The notes: generated by a model not told the origin, from the sequence alone. Shown: positions 51,988 through 60,759, counted from the stretch's first letter. The stretch is DNA of 64,000 bases from CAVZCK01 sp963798805 (GCA_963798805.1 CAWCVC010000014.1:1-64000); one strand, 5' to 3'. Made by a program: numbers and translations.

Positions 51988-52848
51988 GTGTATGCCACAG
52001 CGATCATCGTTTTCCGCGAGACGCTCGAAGCCGCGCTGGTGATCAGCATTGTCATGGCTGCGGCGCGGGGTATTGAAGGCCGCGGGCGCTGGATCTTCAC
52101 CGGCGTGCTGGGTGGCCTCGGAGGGGCGTTGCTCGTTGCGCTGTTTGCCGACGCAATCACAGCCGCGCTCGCCGGCGTGGGCCAGGAGGTTCTCAACGCC
52201 TCGATCCTGTTTCTCGCTGTCGGCATGCTCGGCTGGCACAGCATCTGGATGGCGAGCCACGCGCGTGAGCTCGCCCAGCATGTGTCGGCTGCGGGACGTG
52301 CGGTTGCGGCACATGAGCGGCCGCTTTATGCGCTAGCGATCGTGGTGGGTGCCGCCGTGCTGCGGGAAGGCTCCGAGACCGTCCTGTTCCTGATGGGGGC
52401 CGCCGCCGGCGATAACAGCACCGCGGCCGAGATGCTCGGCGCCGGGGTTGCTGGTGCCGCGCTTGCCGCAGCGATCGGCGCCGGCCTCTATGCCGGACTG
52501 CTGCGTATCCCGCTCAAATATCTGTTCTCCGTCACCAACGTAATGATCATATTGCTGATGGCCGGGATGGCATCGCAAGGAGCAGGATTCCTGATCCAGG
52601 CCGATATTCTGCCGCCGCTCGCGAATCCCGCATGGGACACGTCGTTTCTGCTGACCGAGACCAGTCTTCCCGGCAAGATCCTGCACGCGCTTGTCGGCTA
52701 TCAGGCTCGTCCGGCCGGCAGTCAGGTCCTCATTTACCTCGTCATACTGATCGGCGTTTTGCTGCTGACGCGCCTTTTCCGTCCGGCCGCGCCCTCTCCT
52801 CGCCGGGAGCCGCGTACAAGTCAGAGCCTCCGCTCTCCGGCCGAGTGA
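51988..52848 (+). CDS. FTR1-family iron permease (EfeU type)
   Basis: A 286-residue seven-helix permease with the two iron-translocating REXXE motifs: IVFRETLEAALVISI near the N-terminus and AAVLREGSETVLFLMGAAAG in helix 4. The GTG start at 51988 gives MYATAIIVFRE. In yeast and E. coli these glutamates pass oxidised iron across the membrane. The genome context (cupredoxin gene upstream, no efeB peroxidase) suggests an EfeUO-like system without the peroxidase. Irr-like boxes upstream imply induction in iron limitation. Confidence 0.9.
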   Translation: MYATAIIVFRETLEAALVISIVMAAARGIEGRGRWIFTGVLGGLGGALLVALFADAITAALAGVGQEVLNASILFLAVGMLGWHSIWMASHARELAQHVSAAGRAVAAHERPLYALAIVVGAAVLREGSETVLFLMGAAAGDNSTAAEMLGAGVAGAALAAAIGAGLYAGLLRIPLKYLFSVTNVMIILLMAGMASQGAGFLIQADILPPLANPAWDTSFLLTETSLPGKILHALVGYQARPAGSQVLIYLVILIGVLLLTRLFRPAAPSPRREPRTSQSLRSPAE

Positions 52849-52862
52849 AACGGCCGGGAGCT

Positions 52863-53165
52863 TTAAGCTGGCTGCGAGATCCTTTTTCGAAAGTCTGCGC
52901 CGCCGGCTCGATCCGTGATTGAGATCGAAACCGGCGGCGCCCGATCGTGTTTGGAAAGCTTGAAAATCGGGATGGCACCGCCGCGCGGGAAATCGATCTG
53001 ATAATTGCCGCCCGCGGCGACCGCCACATATCGCTGGCCGTCGACCGCATAGGTGATCGGCGGGGCGTTCACGCCGGCGCCCAGATTGAAGCACCAGAGC
53101 CGCTCTCCGGTCTTGGCGTTGAACGCATCGAACCGGCCGTTACCCTCGCAAGCGGCGCCCGCTCG
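52863..53165 (-). pseudogene. 3' fragment of a PQQ-dependent dehydrogenase gene
   Basis: About 100 residues of the last beta-propeller blades remain: CEGNGRFDAFNAKTGERLWC, then FNLGAGVNAPPITYAVDGQR and YVAVAAGGNYQIDFPRGGAI, the end of quinoprotein alcohol dehydrogenases. There is no upstream catalytic domain, and the sequence before CEGNG is unrelated. The parent protein would exceed 550 residues. It is probably a remnant of a methanol- or ethanol-dehydrogenase-like gene. Confidence 0.75.
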
Positions 53166-53229
53166 CTGTGAACGGTCGTGCCTGAGCATTTTTGGCGCGT
53201 CCCCGGAGAAAGCGCGGTAGTGTGAAGCC

Positions 53230-53589
53230 ATGATTGCCCTGAAGCGAATCTATGCGCCGCCCGATCCCGCTGACGGATACCGCGTACTCGTGGACCGATT
53301 GTGGCCGCGTGGCTTGCGCCGGGAAAACGCGGCGATTGCGGCCTGGCTCAAGGAACTGGCGCCCAGCAACGAGCTGCGACGCTGGTTCCAGCACGAAGAG
53401 GCACGATGGCAGGAGTTTCGAACCAGATATCTTGCTGAGCTTGCCGCGCCGGACAAAGCCGCGCAGCTTGAGGATCTCCGGCAGCGCGCGAAATCGGGAA
53501 CGGTGACGCTGCTTTACGCGGCGCGCAACGAGACGGAAAACAACGCCATCGTTCTGCGGGAGGTGCTTCTAGGGAAGCCGGATCGCTAG
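53230..53589 (+). CDS. DUF488 family protein
   Basis: A 119-residue protein, complete and typical of DUF488. It has IYAPPDPADGYRVLVDRLWP, then RGLRRENAAIAAWLKELAPS and a C-terminal VTLLYAARNETENNAIVLRE. The conserved Arg and Trp patches suggest a nucleic-acid or phosphate-binding role, but the function is unknown. It starts divergently, 64 bases from the quinoprotein remnant. Confidence 0.88.
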   Translation: MIALKRIYAPPDPADGYRVLVDRLWPRGLRRENAAIAAWLKELAPSNELRRWFQHEEARWQEFRTRYLAELAAPDKAAQLEDLRQRAKSGTVTLLYAARNETENNAIVLREVLLGKPDR

Positions 53590-53626
53590 CGCCTGGGGAA
53601 GTGGGCTGCGGCGCCCATTCGCATTG

Positions 53627-54520
53627 CTACGCGGGCGGCTCGAGATCGATAGCCAGCTCCGAGGCGAGCCAGGACATGAACAGCCTGAGCGTCTGCCGTT
53701 GCCTCGTGGCCCGGGGATAGACGAGGTAATGCCCCACATAGCGCACGTCTTCGGCCCGCCCGGCAAGCGGCTGCACCAGCCTGCCTTCTTTCAGCTCGCG
53801 CTCGGCCAGGAGCGTGGACTCCAGCACGACGCCGAGCCCGTCGACCGCTGCGGCGATGGCGAGAAAGCTGCGGTCGAACCGCATGCCCTGCGGCTGGGGC
53901 GGCGTGAGGCCGTTGGCGCCGAACCACGCCGACCAGCGAACGCGTTTGTTGTCGCTCTCGATTAGCACCTGGCTCAGCAGGTCTTCCCCCTTGGCAGTCG
54001 CTTCCGCCAATCGCGGCGAGCACAGCGGCGTGACCGTCTCCTCGACCAGCGGCAGGACGACGAGCCCTTCCTGGCGCGGCCGGCCGTAGATGATGTCGGC
54101 GTCGAAATCGTCGGCGACGAAGCGCGTGTATTCCGTGCTAGCCGAGAGCCGCACCTGGATGCCGGGATGCGCCGCGAGAAATGCGGGCAGGCGCGGCGCC
54201 AGCCACTGGGCGGCGAAGCTCGGCGCGCAGTGCAAGCGCAGGAGCCGCGGCACGCGCGTCGACACGACCTCCATGCCCCGGCGCAGCTCCTCGAAGGCGC
54301 GGCCGACATGATGCATCAGCGCCTCGCCTTCCGGGCTGAGATGGACGGCGCGTCCGTCCCGCTCGAACAGCACCGTGCCGAGCGTGCGCTCGAGCTTGCG
54401 AATGGCATGGCTGACGGCGCTCGGGCTCAGATTGAGCTCGGCCGCGGCAGCGCGGAACGAGCCGGTGCGACTGGCCGCCTCGAAGGCGCGAAGAACCGAG
54501 AGCGGGACATGCTGCAACAT
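53627..54520 (-). CDS. LysR-family regulator (GcvA-like)
   Basis: A 297-residue regulator. The winged helix reads LSVLRAFEAASRTGSFRAAA and then AELNLSPSAVSHAIRKLERT. The effector domain includes LHCAPSFAAQWLAPRLPAFL, characteristic of the GcvA/AmpR subgroup. It is divergent from the SDR/transketolase operon with a 103-base gap, so it is the likely activator of that operon. No clear T-N11-A palindrome could be fixed in the gap. Confidence 0.9.
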   Translation of the reverse strand: MLQHVPLSVLRAFEAASRTGSFRAAAAELNLSPSAVSHAIRKLERTLGTVLFERDGRAVHLSPEGEALMHHVGRAFEELRRGMEVVSTRVPRLLRLHCAPSFAAQWLAPRLPAFLAAHPGIQVRLSASTEYTRFVADDFDADIIYGRPRQEGLVVLPLVEETVTPLCSPRLAEATAKGEDLLSQVLIESDNKRVRWSAWFGANGLTPPQPQGMRFDRSFLAIAAAVDGLGVVLESTLLAERELKEGRLVQPLAGRAEDVRYVGHYLVYPRATRQRQTLRLFMSWLASELAIDLEPPA

Positions 54521-54623
54521 GGAATAGGTGAACAGGATTCATCATTCATTGTAAACAACGCGTTTGCCAGCGCATTGCATTTGGCCAATTCTCGCAGCCG
54601 GGAAAAAAGAATCGGAGGAAACG

Positions 54624-55376
54624 ATGCTCCTAGAGGGCAAGACCGCCGCGATTTCGGGTGCTGCCAGCCCGCGCGGCATTGGGCTCGCCACTGCGCGTCT
54701 GTTTGCGAAACACGGCGCGCGCGTGGCGATCCTCGATCTGGATGAATCGGCAGCACAGGACGCGGCGCGCAGCATCGGCGACGGCCATGTCGGTGTCGCC
54801 TGCGATGTTACGAGCGCCGATGGCTGCCGCAAGGCCGCAGAGCGAGTGATCGCTGCATTCGGCAAGCTGGATATCCTGATCAACAATGCCGGGATTACCC
54901 AGCCGCTGAAGATCATGGAGATCGACGACAAGGCGTGGGACGCGGTGCTCGGCGTCAACCTCGCCGGCGTCCTGCATCTGAGCCAGGTCTTCATCTCGCA
55001 TATGCGCGAGCGCAGGCAGGGCTCGATTGCCTGCATGTCCTCGGTCTCGGCGCAGCGCGGCGGCGGCATTTTCGGCGGCCCGCATTACTCGGCGGCCAAG
55101 GCCGGCGTGCTCGGGCTCGCCAAGGCGATGGCGCGCGAGCTCGGACCTGACGGCATCCGCGTCAATTGCGTGACGCCGGGCCTGATCCAGACCGACATTG
55201 CCGGCGGCAAGCTGACCGACGAGATGAAGCGCGAGATCCTCAAAGGCATTCCGCTCGGCAGGCTCGGAGTGACCGACGATGTCGCCGGCGCCTTCCTGTT
55301 CCTTGCCTGCGATCTGTCCTCCTATATCACCGGCGCCGTCATCGATGTGAATGGCGGCATGCTGATACACGGGTGA
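54624..55376 (+). CDS. SDR oxidoreductase of the split-transketolase operon
   Basis: A 250-residue classical SDR. The cofactor loop AAISGAASPRGIGLATARLF has a two-residue extension in place of the plain TGxxxGIG. NNAGITQPLK, SSVSAQRGGGIFGG and the catalytic YSAAKAGVLGLAKAMARELG follow. Acidic DLDE after beta 2 favours NAD. The start at 54624 follows CGGAGGAAACG. The next start is four bases after its stop. It probably oxidises a sugar alcohol or reduced sugar to the ketose that the transketolase uses. Confidence 0.88.
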   Translation: MLLEGKTAAISGAASPRGIGLATARLFAKHGARVAILDLDESAAQDAARSIGDGHVGVACDVTSADGCRKAAERVIAAFGKLDILINNAGITQPLKIMEIDDKAWDAVLGVNLAGVLHLSQVFISHMRERRQGSIACMSSVSAQRGGGIFGGPHYSAAKAGVLGLAKAMARELGPDGIRVNCVTPGLIQTDIAGGKLTDEMKREILKGIPLGRLGVTDDVAGAFLFLACDLSSYITGAVIDVNGGMLIHG

Positions 55377-55380
55377 TCCG

Positions 55381-56232
55381 ATGTCCGCACGACCACGCAA
55401 GAACGTTTCCAAAGAGCTGCTCGCCGAGAAGGCGAAGATGATCCGCCGCGAGACGGTGAAGCTCACCGACATTTGCGGCTCCGGCCATTACGGCTCGGCC
55501 TTCTCCATGGCCGAGCTGGTGGCGGCGCTCTATTACGAGTTCATGCATGTCGACCCGAAGAACCCTCAGTGGGCGGATCGCGACCTCTTCACCATGGGCA
55601 AGGGCCACGCCGCCATCGGCCTCTATCCGGTGCTCGCCGATCTCGGCTTCTTCCCCTGGGACGACCTCTATAGCTACACGCGCCTCGGCTCGCCCTATGG
55701 CGACCATCCCGACATGAAGAAGGTGAAGGGCGCCGACTTTTCTTCCGGCTCGATCGGTCACAATCTATCGGTCTCGGTCGGCATGGCGCTCGGCCTGCGC
55801 CGCAAGGGCTCGCCCGCCCGCGTCATCTGCATGATGGGCGACGGCGAGCAGGCCGAAGGTCAGGTCTGGGAAGCGGCGATGAGCGCGGCGCATTTCGGCC
55901 TCAGTAACCTGCTCGGCATTGTCGACATCAACAAGGTCGGCTCCGATGGCGTCGTGTCCGACACCATGAACAACGAGCCTCTGCATGCAAAATGGCGCGC
56001 CTTCGGCTGGGACGTCCAGCGCATCGACGGCCATGATCTCGACGCCGTGGGTGACGCTCTGAACTGGGGCTTGAACGCCGACCGCGAGAAGCCCGCCGTC
56101 ATCCTCGCCGATACCATCGCCGGCAAGGGCGTCGGCTTCATGGAGCACACCTGGCAGTGGCATCTCGGTTTTCTCGGCCCCGCCGACCGCGACCGCGCGC
56201 TGGAAGAGATCGAAAAAGGGCTCGTGCGGTGA
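55381..56232 (+). CDS. Transketolase-like, N-terminal (ThDP-pyrophosphate) subunit
   Basis: A 283-residue subunit. It has ICGSGHYGSAFSMAELVAAL, LFTMGKGHAAIGLYPVLADL and the ThDP motif ICMMGDGEQAEGQVWEAAMS, ending at the metal-binding Asn in LLGIVDINKVG. Split transketolases of this size act on non-canonical sugars in several catabolic loci, for example apulose 4-phosphate in apiose degradation. The C-terminal half is encoded next. This and the SDR are translated from closely spaced starts. Confidence 0.9.
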   Translation: MSARPRKNVSKELLAEKAKMIRRETVKLTDICGSGHYGSAFSMAELVAALYYEFMHVDPKNPQWADRDLFTMGKGHAAIGLYPVLADLGFFPWDDLYSYTRLGSPYGDHPDMKKVKGADFSSGSIGHNLSVSVGMALGLRRKGSPARVICMMGDGEQAEGQVWEAAMSAAHFGLSNLLGIVDINKVGSDGVVSDTMNNEPLHAKWRAFGWDVQRIDGHDLDAVGDALNWGLNADREKPAVILADTIAGKGVGFMEHTWQWHLGFLGPADRDRALEEIEKGLVR

Positions 56233-56311
56233 TCGGGAAGTCCCCTTCATCATTGCGGCAACTGCTTCGAGGGGACTTCCCGATCTAAACCGCACGACAA
56301 AACTATAATTG

Positions 56312-56387
56312 CTAGTGTCCCTTTGAAATCCGAAGTTCGCTACGGACCTAGCCGCGAATTCAGGCGAACTTCAGATTTAGGACACTA
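56312..56387. repeat. CTAG-ended palindromic element, subfamily B (MITE-like)
   Basis: A 76-bp unit whose arms are CTAGTGTCCCTTTGAAATCC (left) and, complemented from the right, CTAGTGTCCTAAATCTGAAG. Both lead into the GAAGTTCG core shared with 33242-33313. It separates the two transketolase genes and ends five bases before the second start codon, removing any Shine-Dalgarno of the original operon. Confidence 0.75.
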
Positions 56388-56392
56388 GTGTC

Positions 56393-57430
56393 ATGAGCAA
56401 CGTTTACGAAGCGATCAAGAACCCGGCCGTCGATATGAGCGAGTCGACCGTCCAGCCGGGCTTCGACGAAAAATCCTGGGACATGGTCGGCAGCCTTAAC
56501 CTGTCCATGCAACTGCCGACCGGCGCGGTGCTGATCGAGTTGGCGGAGAAGGGGCGCGATGACATCGTGGTCTGCACCGCCGACCTTGGTCGCCCGACCC
56601 AGGTGATCAATTTCGGCAAGCGTTTCCCCGACCGCTATTTCAATTTCGGCATTGCCGAGCGCAATATGATCGGCGCCGCGGCAGGTCTCGCCACCACCGG
56701 CCATCTGCCCTTCATCAGCAATTACAGCTTTTTCCTGTCGCTGATGGGCGCGGAGAACATCCGCAACGATATCGCCTATCCGAACCTCCGTGTTCGGATG
56801 ATCGGCACCCATTCCGGCATCGCCATGGGCTTCTACGGCACCTCGCATCATTGCAATGAGGATATCGGCCTGTTGCGTGCCATCGCCAATCTGAGGGTCA
56901 TGGCGCCCTGCGATGCCAACGCCATCCGCGCCGCCATCACCTCGACGCTCGACCATGACGGCCCGATCTATTTCCGTGTCGGGCGCGGCCGCGAGGTGCC
57001 GGTCTACGACAAGGTGCCGGAGTGGAAGGTCGGCGGCAGCCATCGCCTGCGCGACGGCAAGGACGCGACAATCTTCGCCATTGGCAATCTGGTAAAAGCC
57101 TCGCTCGATGCGCATGATATTCTGGCCAAGGAAGGCATCGGCCTCGCCGTCGTCGATGCATATTCCATTCGCCCGATCGACGAAGCTGCGATCCTGACCG
57201 CAGCCAAGACCCATCGAGTGATCTTTTCCGCCGAGGAGCACAACATTACCTCGGGCTTCGGCAGCGCCGTCGCAGAGGTTCTGGCAGAGAATGGGGCGGG
57301 CGCGAGGCTCATGCGCATCGGCATGCCGGATCAATATTCGCTGCTCGGCCCGCCGACACATCTTTATCGCCACTATGGCCTCGATGGCGAGGGTGTCGCC
57401 GACCGCGTCCGCCAGGCGCTCGAGAGCTGA
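56393..57430 (+). CDS. Transketolase-like, C-terminal (pyrimidine) subunit
   Basis: A 345-residue subunit. It has VVCTADLGRPTQVINFGKRF and the catalytic Glu region FNFGIAERNMIGAAAGLATT, then FISNYSFFLSLMGAENIRND. The C-terminal regulatory-like domain has KDATIFAIGNLVKASLDAHD and then IGLAVVDAYSIRPIDEAAIL. It completes the ThDP enzyme with the upstream subunit. The gap between the subunits is filled by a CTAG-ended repeat, leaving the start with no evident ribosome site (CTAGTGTCATG), so expression balance may be altered. Confidence 0.9.
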   Translation: MSNVYEAIKNPAVDMSESTVQPGFDEKSWDMVGSLNLSMQLPTGAVLIELAEKGRDDIVVCTADLGRPTQVINFGKRFPDRYFNFGIAERNMIGAAAGLATTGHLPFISNYSFFLSLMGAENIRNDIAYPNLRVRMIGTHSGIAMGFYGTSHHCNEDIGLLRAIANLRVMAPCDANAIRAAITSTLDHDGPIYFRVGRGREVPVYDKVPEWKVGGSHRLRDGKDATIFAIGNLVKASLDAHDILAKEGIGLAVVDAYSIRPIDEAAILTAAKTHRVIFSAEEHNITSGFGSAVAEVLAENGAGARLMRIGMPDQYSLLGPPTHLYRHYGLDGEGVADRVRQALES

Positions 57431-57651
57431 GTGCAAGCCAGGGTTGCCGGCCGAGAGACGCGCGGCTGCGGGCCTTCGACTGCGCCGCGCCTTCCATCTC
57501 TGTCGCCCTGCTCCTGGACATGCCTCCGTAGAGAGAGTTGACGGCACCTTACGCCGATGCAATCTTGAACGCAGGGGGTTCCACGCGACCACCCCGTGAG
57601 GCGCCAGCCCAAGGATCGCGTCCAATGCCTTGATATAAGGAACGGACGCTC

Positions 57652-58470
57652 ATGACTTCCCCAACCGAAATTACCGTATCCCAGCTTTCCCGCCTGATCG
57701 GCACGCCGGATGCGCCGGCGCTGATCGACGTACGCACCGACGAAGATTTTGACTCTGACCCACGGCTCATGCCCGGGGCAATCCGGAAGCGTGACGGCGA
57801 CGTATCGCAGTGGGGTGAAGAATTCGCGGGTCAGCCGGCCATCGTCATCTGCTATCGCGGGCAGAAGCTTGCACAAGGCGTCGCCGCCTGGTTGCGCTGC
57901 CAAGGCGTCGTTGCCGAAACGCTGGAAGGCGGATTTACCGCATGGGCGGCTGCCGACCGGCCGCTGATCAACGGGGATAAGGTCCCGCCGCGAGACGTGC
58001 GCGGACGAACGGTCTGGGTCACGCGGGCGCGGCCGAAAATCGACCGGATCGCTTGTCCCTGGCTGATCCGGCGTTTCATTGATCCGCAGGCGGCGTTTCT
58101 CTACGTAGCGCCGTCCGAGGTGCTGGCGGTCGCGGAGCGTTTCGCCGCCACGCCCTTCGACGTGAACGGCGTGTTCTGGAGCCATCGCGGAGATCAATGC
58201 AGTTTCGATACCATGGTCGAGGAGTTCGGTCTCGGCACCGAGCCGCTCACGCGTCTCGCGGCGATTGTCCGCGGCGCCGATACGGCGCGCCTGGACTTGG
58301 CGCCGGAGGCGGCGGGTCTGCTTGCCGTCTCGCTCGGCTTATCGCGAATGTTCAAGGACGACATTGTGCAGCTCGAGGCAGGAATGATGGTCTATGACGC
58401 TCTCTATCGGTGGTGCCGTGATGCCACCAGCGAAACTCATAACTGGCCGTCTCCGGCCAAAGTGTCGTGA
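57652..58470 (+). CDS. chrB: Rhodanese-ChrB fusion, chromate resistance protein
   Basis: A 272-residue protein. Residues about 8-105 form a rhodanese domain whose active-site loop AIVICYRGQKLAQGVAAWLR carries Cys in CYRGQK. Residues from about 115 match the ChrB C-terminal domain (WVTRARPKIDRIACPWLIRR, then FIDPQAAFLYV and NGVFWSHRGDQCSFDTMVEE). The ChrB N-terminal DNA-binding domain is absent. It precedes chrA with an overlap or a gap of eight bases, so it acts in chromate detoxification. Confidence 0.85.
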   Translation: MTSPTEITVSQLSRLIGTPDAPALIDVRTDEDFDSDPRLMPGAIRKRDGDVSQWGEEFAGQPAIVICYRGQKLAQGVAAWLRCQGVVAETLEGGFTAWAAADRPLINGDKVPPRDVRGRTVWVTRARPKIDRIACPWLIRRFIDPQAAFLYVAPSEVLAVAERFAATPFDVNGVFWSHRGDQCSFDTMVEEFGLGTEPLTRLAAIVRGADTARLDLAPEAAGLLAVSLGLSRMFKDDIVQLEAGMMVYDALYRWCRDATSETHNWPSPAKVS

Positions 58471-58478
58471 GAGGCACC

Positions 58479-59810
58479 ATGTCGAATGTCTCGGCCCGCA
58501 CGGCGGACCTTTCTGGTGGGCGCGGTTTCGCGCCCAGCTTTGCCGCCGCGCTCGCCACCTGGGCGCGGATCGGCATTCTGTCATTCGGTGGGCCGACCGC
58601 GCAGATCGCGCTCATGCATCGCATTGTCGTCGAAGAGAAGAAATGGCTGGGCGAGCCGCAATTTCTGAACGCGCTCAGCTTCTGCATGCTGCTGCCCGGT
58701 CCGGAAGCCATGCAGCTTGCGACTTATGCCGGCTGGCGGCTGCACGGGTTCGCGGGCGGCCTCGCGGCGGGCCTGCTTTTTGTGCTGCCGGGCGCGTTCG
58801 TCGTGCTTGGGCTGTCGGCAATCTATGCCGCTTTCGGGCATGTGCCTTTCGTCGAGGCGATCTTCTTCGGCGTCAAGGCCGCTGTTTTGGTGATCGTCGT
58901 CGAAGCGCTATTCAGGATTGCCCGTCGCGCTTTGACGCAGCGGGAGCATTGGGGCATTGCCGCCTGCTCCTTCATTGCGATCTTTTTTGTGGCGCTGCCC
59001 CTCCCGCTGATCATTCTCGCGGCAGGTATCTTCGGTTTTCTGCGCAGCTCTGGCGCGCCGTCGACGTGGGCCGAGGCATCGAGAATCACGCTCGTTCCTT
59101 TTTCACAAACGCTACGCACAATCGGAATTTGGCTGATCATCTGGTTCGCGCCGATTTTCGCGCTCGCTGCCATACTCGGTGGCGGCCACATTCTCACGCA
59201 GCTCGGTTGGTTCTTTTCCAAGCTCGCGGTCGTCACCTTCGGTGGTGCCTATGCCGGGCTCGCCTATATGGGCCAGGACGTTGTCGTGAGGTATGGCTGG
59301 CTCGAGCCGGGTCAGATGATCGACGGCCTTGGCCTCGCGGAGACGACGCCGGGGCCGCTCATCCTGGTCACCGAATTCGTAGGGTTCCTGTCGGCCTGGC
59401 GCGCGGGCGGAGAGGCAGCTTGGGCGCTCGGCTTGCTAGGCGCGTTGACGGCATTGTGGGCGACCTTTGCGCCCTGCTTCCTCTGGATCCTTGCCGGTGC
59501 GCCCTATGTCGAATGGATCAATGCGCAACCGCGCTTAAGAGGAGCGCTGTCTGCCATCACGGCGGCGGTGGTCGGCGTGATCTTCAATCTCGCTCTCTGG
59601 TTCGCGCTGCATGTCTTCTTCAGAGAGGTGCGCCTCAACGAGGTAGGTGTCTTGAGGCTCTGGACGCCAACTCTTGCGACGCTCAACTGGCGCGTGGTTG
59701 CGCTCGCTGCGGTGAGCGGCGTCCTGCTTCTGCGCGCCCATTGGGGGATTCCGGCGGTGCTCGGCGTTTCTTCTGCGCTCGCCCTGGCGATGCGGTTCGT
59801 CGGCATTTAG
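58479..59810 (+). CDS. chrA: Chromate efflux transporter
   Basis: A 443-residue bidomain CHR transporter. Each half carries the family signature: the first has GILSFGGPTAQIALMHRIVV and then SFCMLLPGPEAMQLATYAGW, and the second has VVTFGGAYAGLAYMGQDVVV and LAETTPGPLILVTEFVGFLS. About ten helices expel chromate. The ATG at 58479 behind AGAGGC is preferred; a GTG at 58467 overlapping the chrB stop (GTGA) is also possible. Either way the two genes form an operon. Confidence 0.9.
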   Translation: MSNVSARTADLSGGRGFAPSFAAALATWARIGILSFGGPTAQIALMHRIVVEEKKWLGEPQFLNALSFCMLLPGPEAMQLATYAGWRLHGFAGGLAAGLLFVLPGAFVVLGLSAIYAAFGHVPFVEAIFFGVKAAVLVIVVEALFRIARRALTQREHWGIAACSFIAIFFVALPLPLIILAAGIFGFLRSSGAPSTWAEASRITLVPFSQTLRTIGIWLIIWFAPIFALAAILGGGHILTQLGWFFSKLAVVTFGGAYAGLAYMGQDVVVRYGWLEPGQMIDGLGLAETTPGPLILVTEFVGFLSAWRAGGEAAWALGLLGALTALWATFAPCFLWILAGAPYVEWINAQPRLRGALSAITAAVVGVIFNLALWFALHVFFREVRLNEVGVLRLWTPTLATLNWRVVALAAVSGVLLLRAHWGIPAVLGVSSALALAMRFVGI

Positions 59811-59819
59811 CCGGTGCAA

Positions 59820-60626
59820 TCAGGCGGCGAGCTTGGCGAGTGCTTTCGTCAGCAGCCCGGACGGCGAGCTCAGCTCATCGAGGATCGAGAAATGATGCCG
59901 ACCGGGTACGCCGAGCGCGTCCGCCCGATAAGCTTGACCGTAGCACGCCGCGGCGAAGTCCTCGGCCTGGCGCTGAAATTCGGGGAGCTCCCGGTCACCG
60001 TAAGCCACGCAGACCGGAATCGTCCCGGCACGGAGCGTCTTGATCGGGCTCAAAGCCGCAATGTCGTCGTCCGACAGGCGCATCAGCTCGTTCGCGCTGC
60101 AATGGACGATCGGGGTCAGGTCGTAGATGCCGCTGATCGGCATCGCGCCGCAGACCGCCGGGTGATCGAGAAGCGTTGCGGCCAGATGACCGCCGGCCGA
60201 CCAGCCGCCGACTATGATCCGCTCCGGCTTGTGGCCGAGCTCCCCGGCGTTCGCCGCAACATAGTCGAGGGCTGCGCGGGCCTCGGCGACCATGTCCGAA
60301 AGCTGGGCCTCCGGCGCCAGCGTGTAGCCGGCGCTGGCGAAGTTGATCCCGGCCGAAAGCGGTCCTTCGGCGGCGAAGGCAAACATTTCTTTGTTGTTCC
60401 GCTGCCAGTAGCCGCCATGGAAGAAGAGGAAAAGCGGCGCATCCTTGGCGCCGCAGGGGAAATAGTCCAGCGTCGCACGTGGTGCGTTGCCGAAACGCAG
60501 ATCGAGCCGGGCATCTGGACGTGAGCGGATCGGCTCGCTTCGTCCTGGCCAGGCAACGATCCAGTCGGCGCTGTCTGCCACCGCCGCGCGGTTGTCGTAG
60601 CCGGCATCGACCTCGGCACAGGTCAT
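59820..60626 (-). CDS. Alpha/beta hydrolase, arylformamidase/carboxylesterase-like
   Basis: A 268-residue hydrolase. It has the oxyanion motif LFLFFHGGYWQRNNKEMFAF, nucleophile Ser in IIVGGWSAGGHLAATLL, and C-terminal His in GVPGRHHFSILDEL. The short form and the HGGYW block match kynurenine-formamidase-like enzymes that cleave N-formyl or ester bonds. The frame stays open upstream to 60707, but that part lies in a palindromic repeat, so the conserved MTCAEVDAGYDNRAAV at 60626 is chosen as start. It is convergent with chrA. Confidence 0.8.
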   Translation of the reverse strand: MTCAEVDAGYDNRAAVADSADWIVAWPGRSEPIRSRPDARLDLRFGNAPRATLDYFPCGAKDAPLFLFFHGGYWQRNNKEMFAFAAEGPLSAGINFASAGYTLAPEAQLSDMVAEARAALDYVAANAGELGHKPERIIVGGWSAGGHLAATLLDHPAVCGAMPISGIYDLTPIVHCSANELMRLSDDDIAALSPIKTLRAGTIPVCVAYGDRELPEFQRQAEDFAAACYGQAYRADALGVPGRHHFSILDELSSPSGLLTKALAKLAA

Positions 60627-60667
60627 GCCGCGAAAGACGATATCGTCAGCGCCCGCCACGACGCGGC

Positions 60668-60745
60668 CTAGTGGTTCGACTGAAACATTTGCATCCCCGT
60701 GCAGCACTTAACATTTGCAAATGTTTCAGTCATAAGAACCACTAG
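60668..60745. repeat. CTAG-ended palindromic element, subfamily A-related (MITE-like)
   Basis: A 78-bp unit with arms CTAGTGGTTCGACTGAAACA (left) and, complemented from the right, CTAGTGGTTCTTATGACTGA. Both run into AAACATTTGCA-type sequence. It has the same length and CTAGTGG ends as the element at 29332. It lies just upstream of the hydrolase start and is adjacent to a second element. Confidence 0.7.
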
Positions 60746-60759
60746 CCAAATATGTGTTT

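Noticed and set aside
57373..58197. 274-residue minus-strand frame opposite chrB
   Set aside because: It is antisense to the rhodanese/ChrB domains and lacks any motif.
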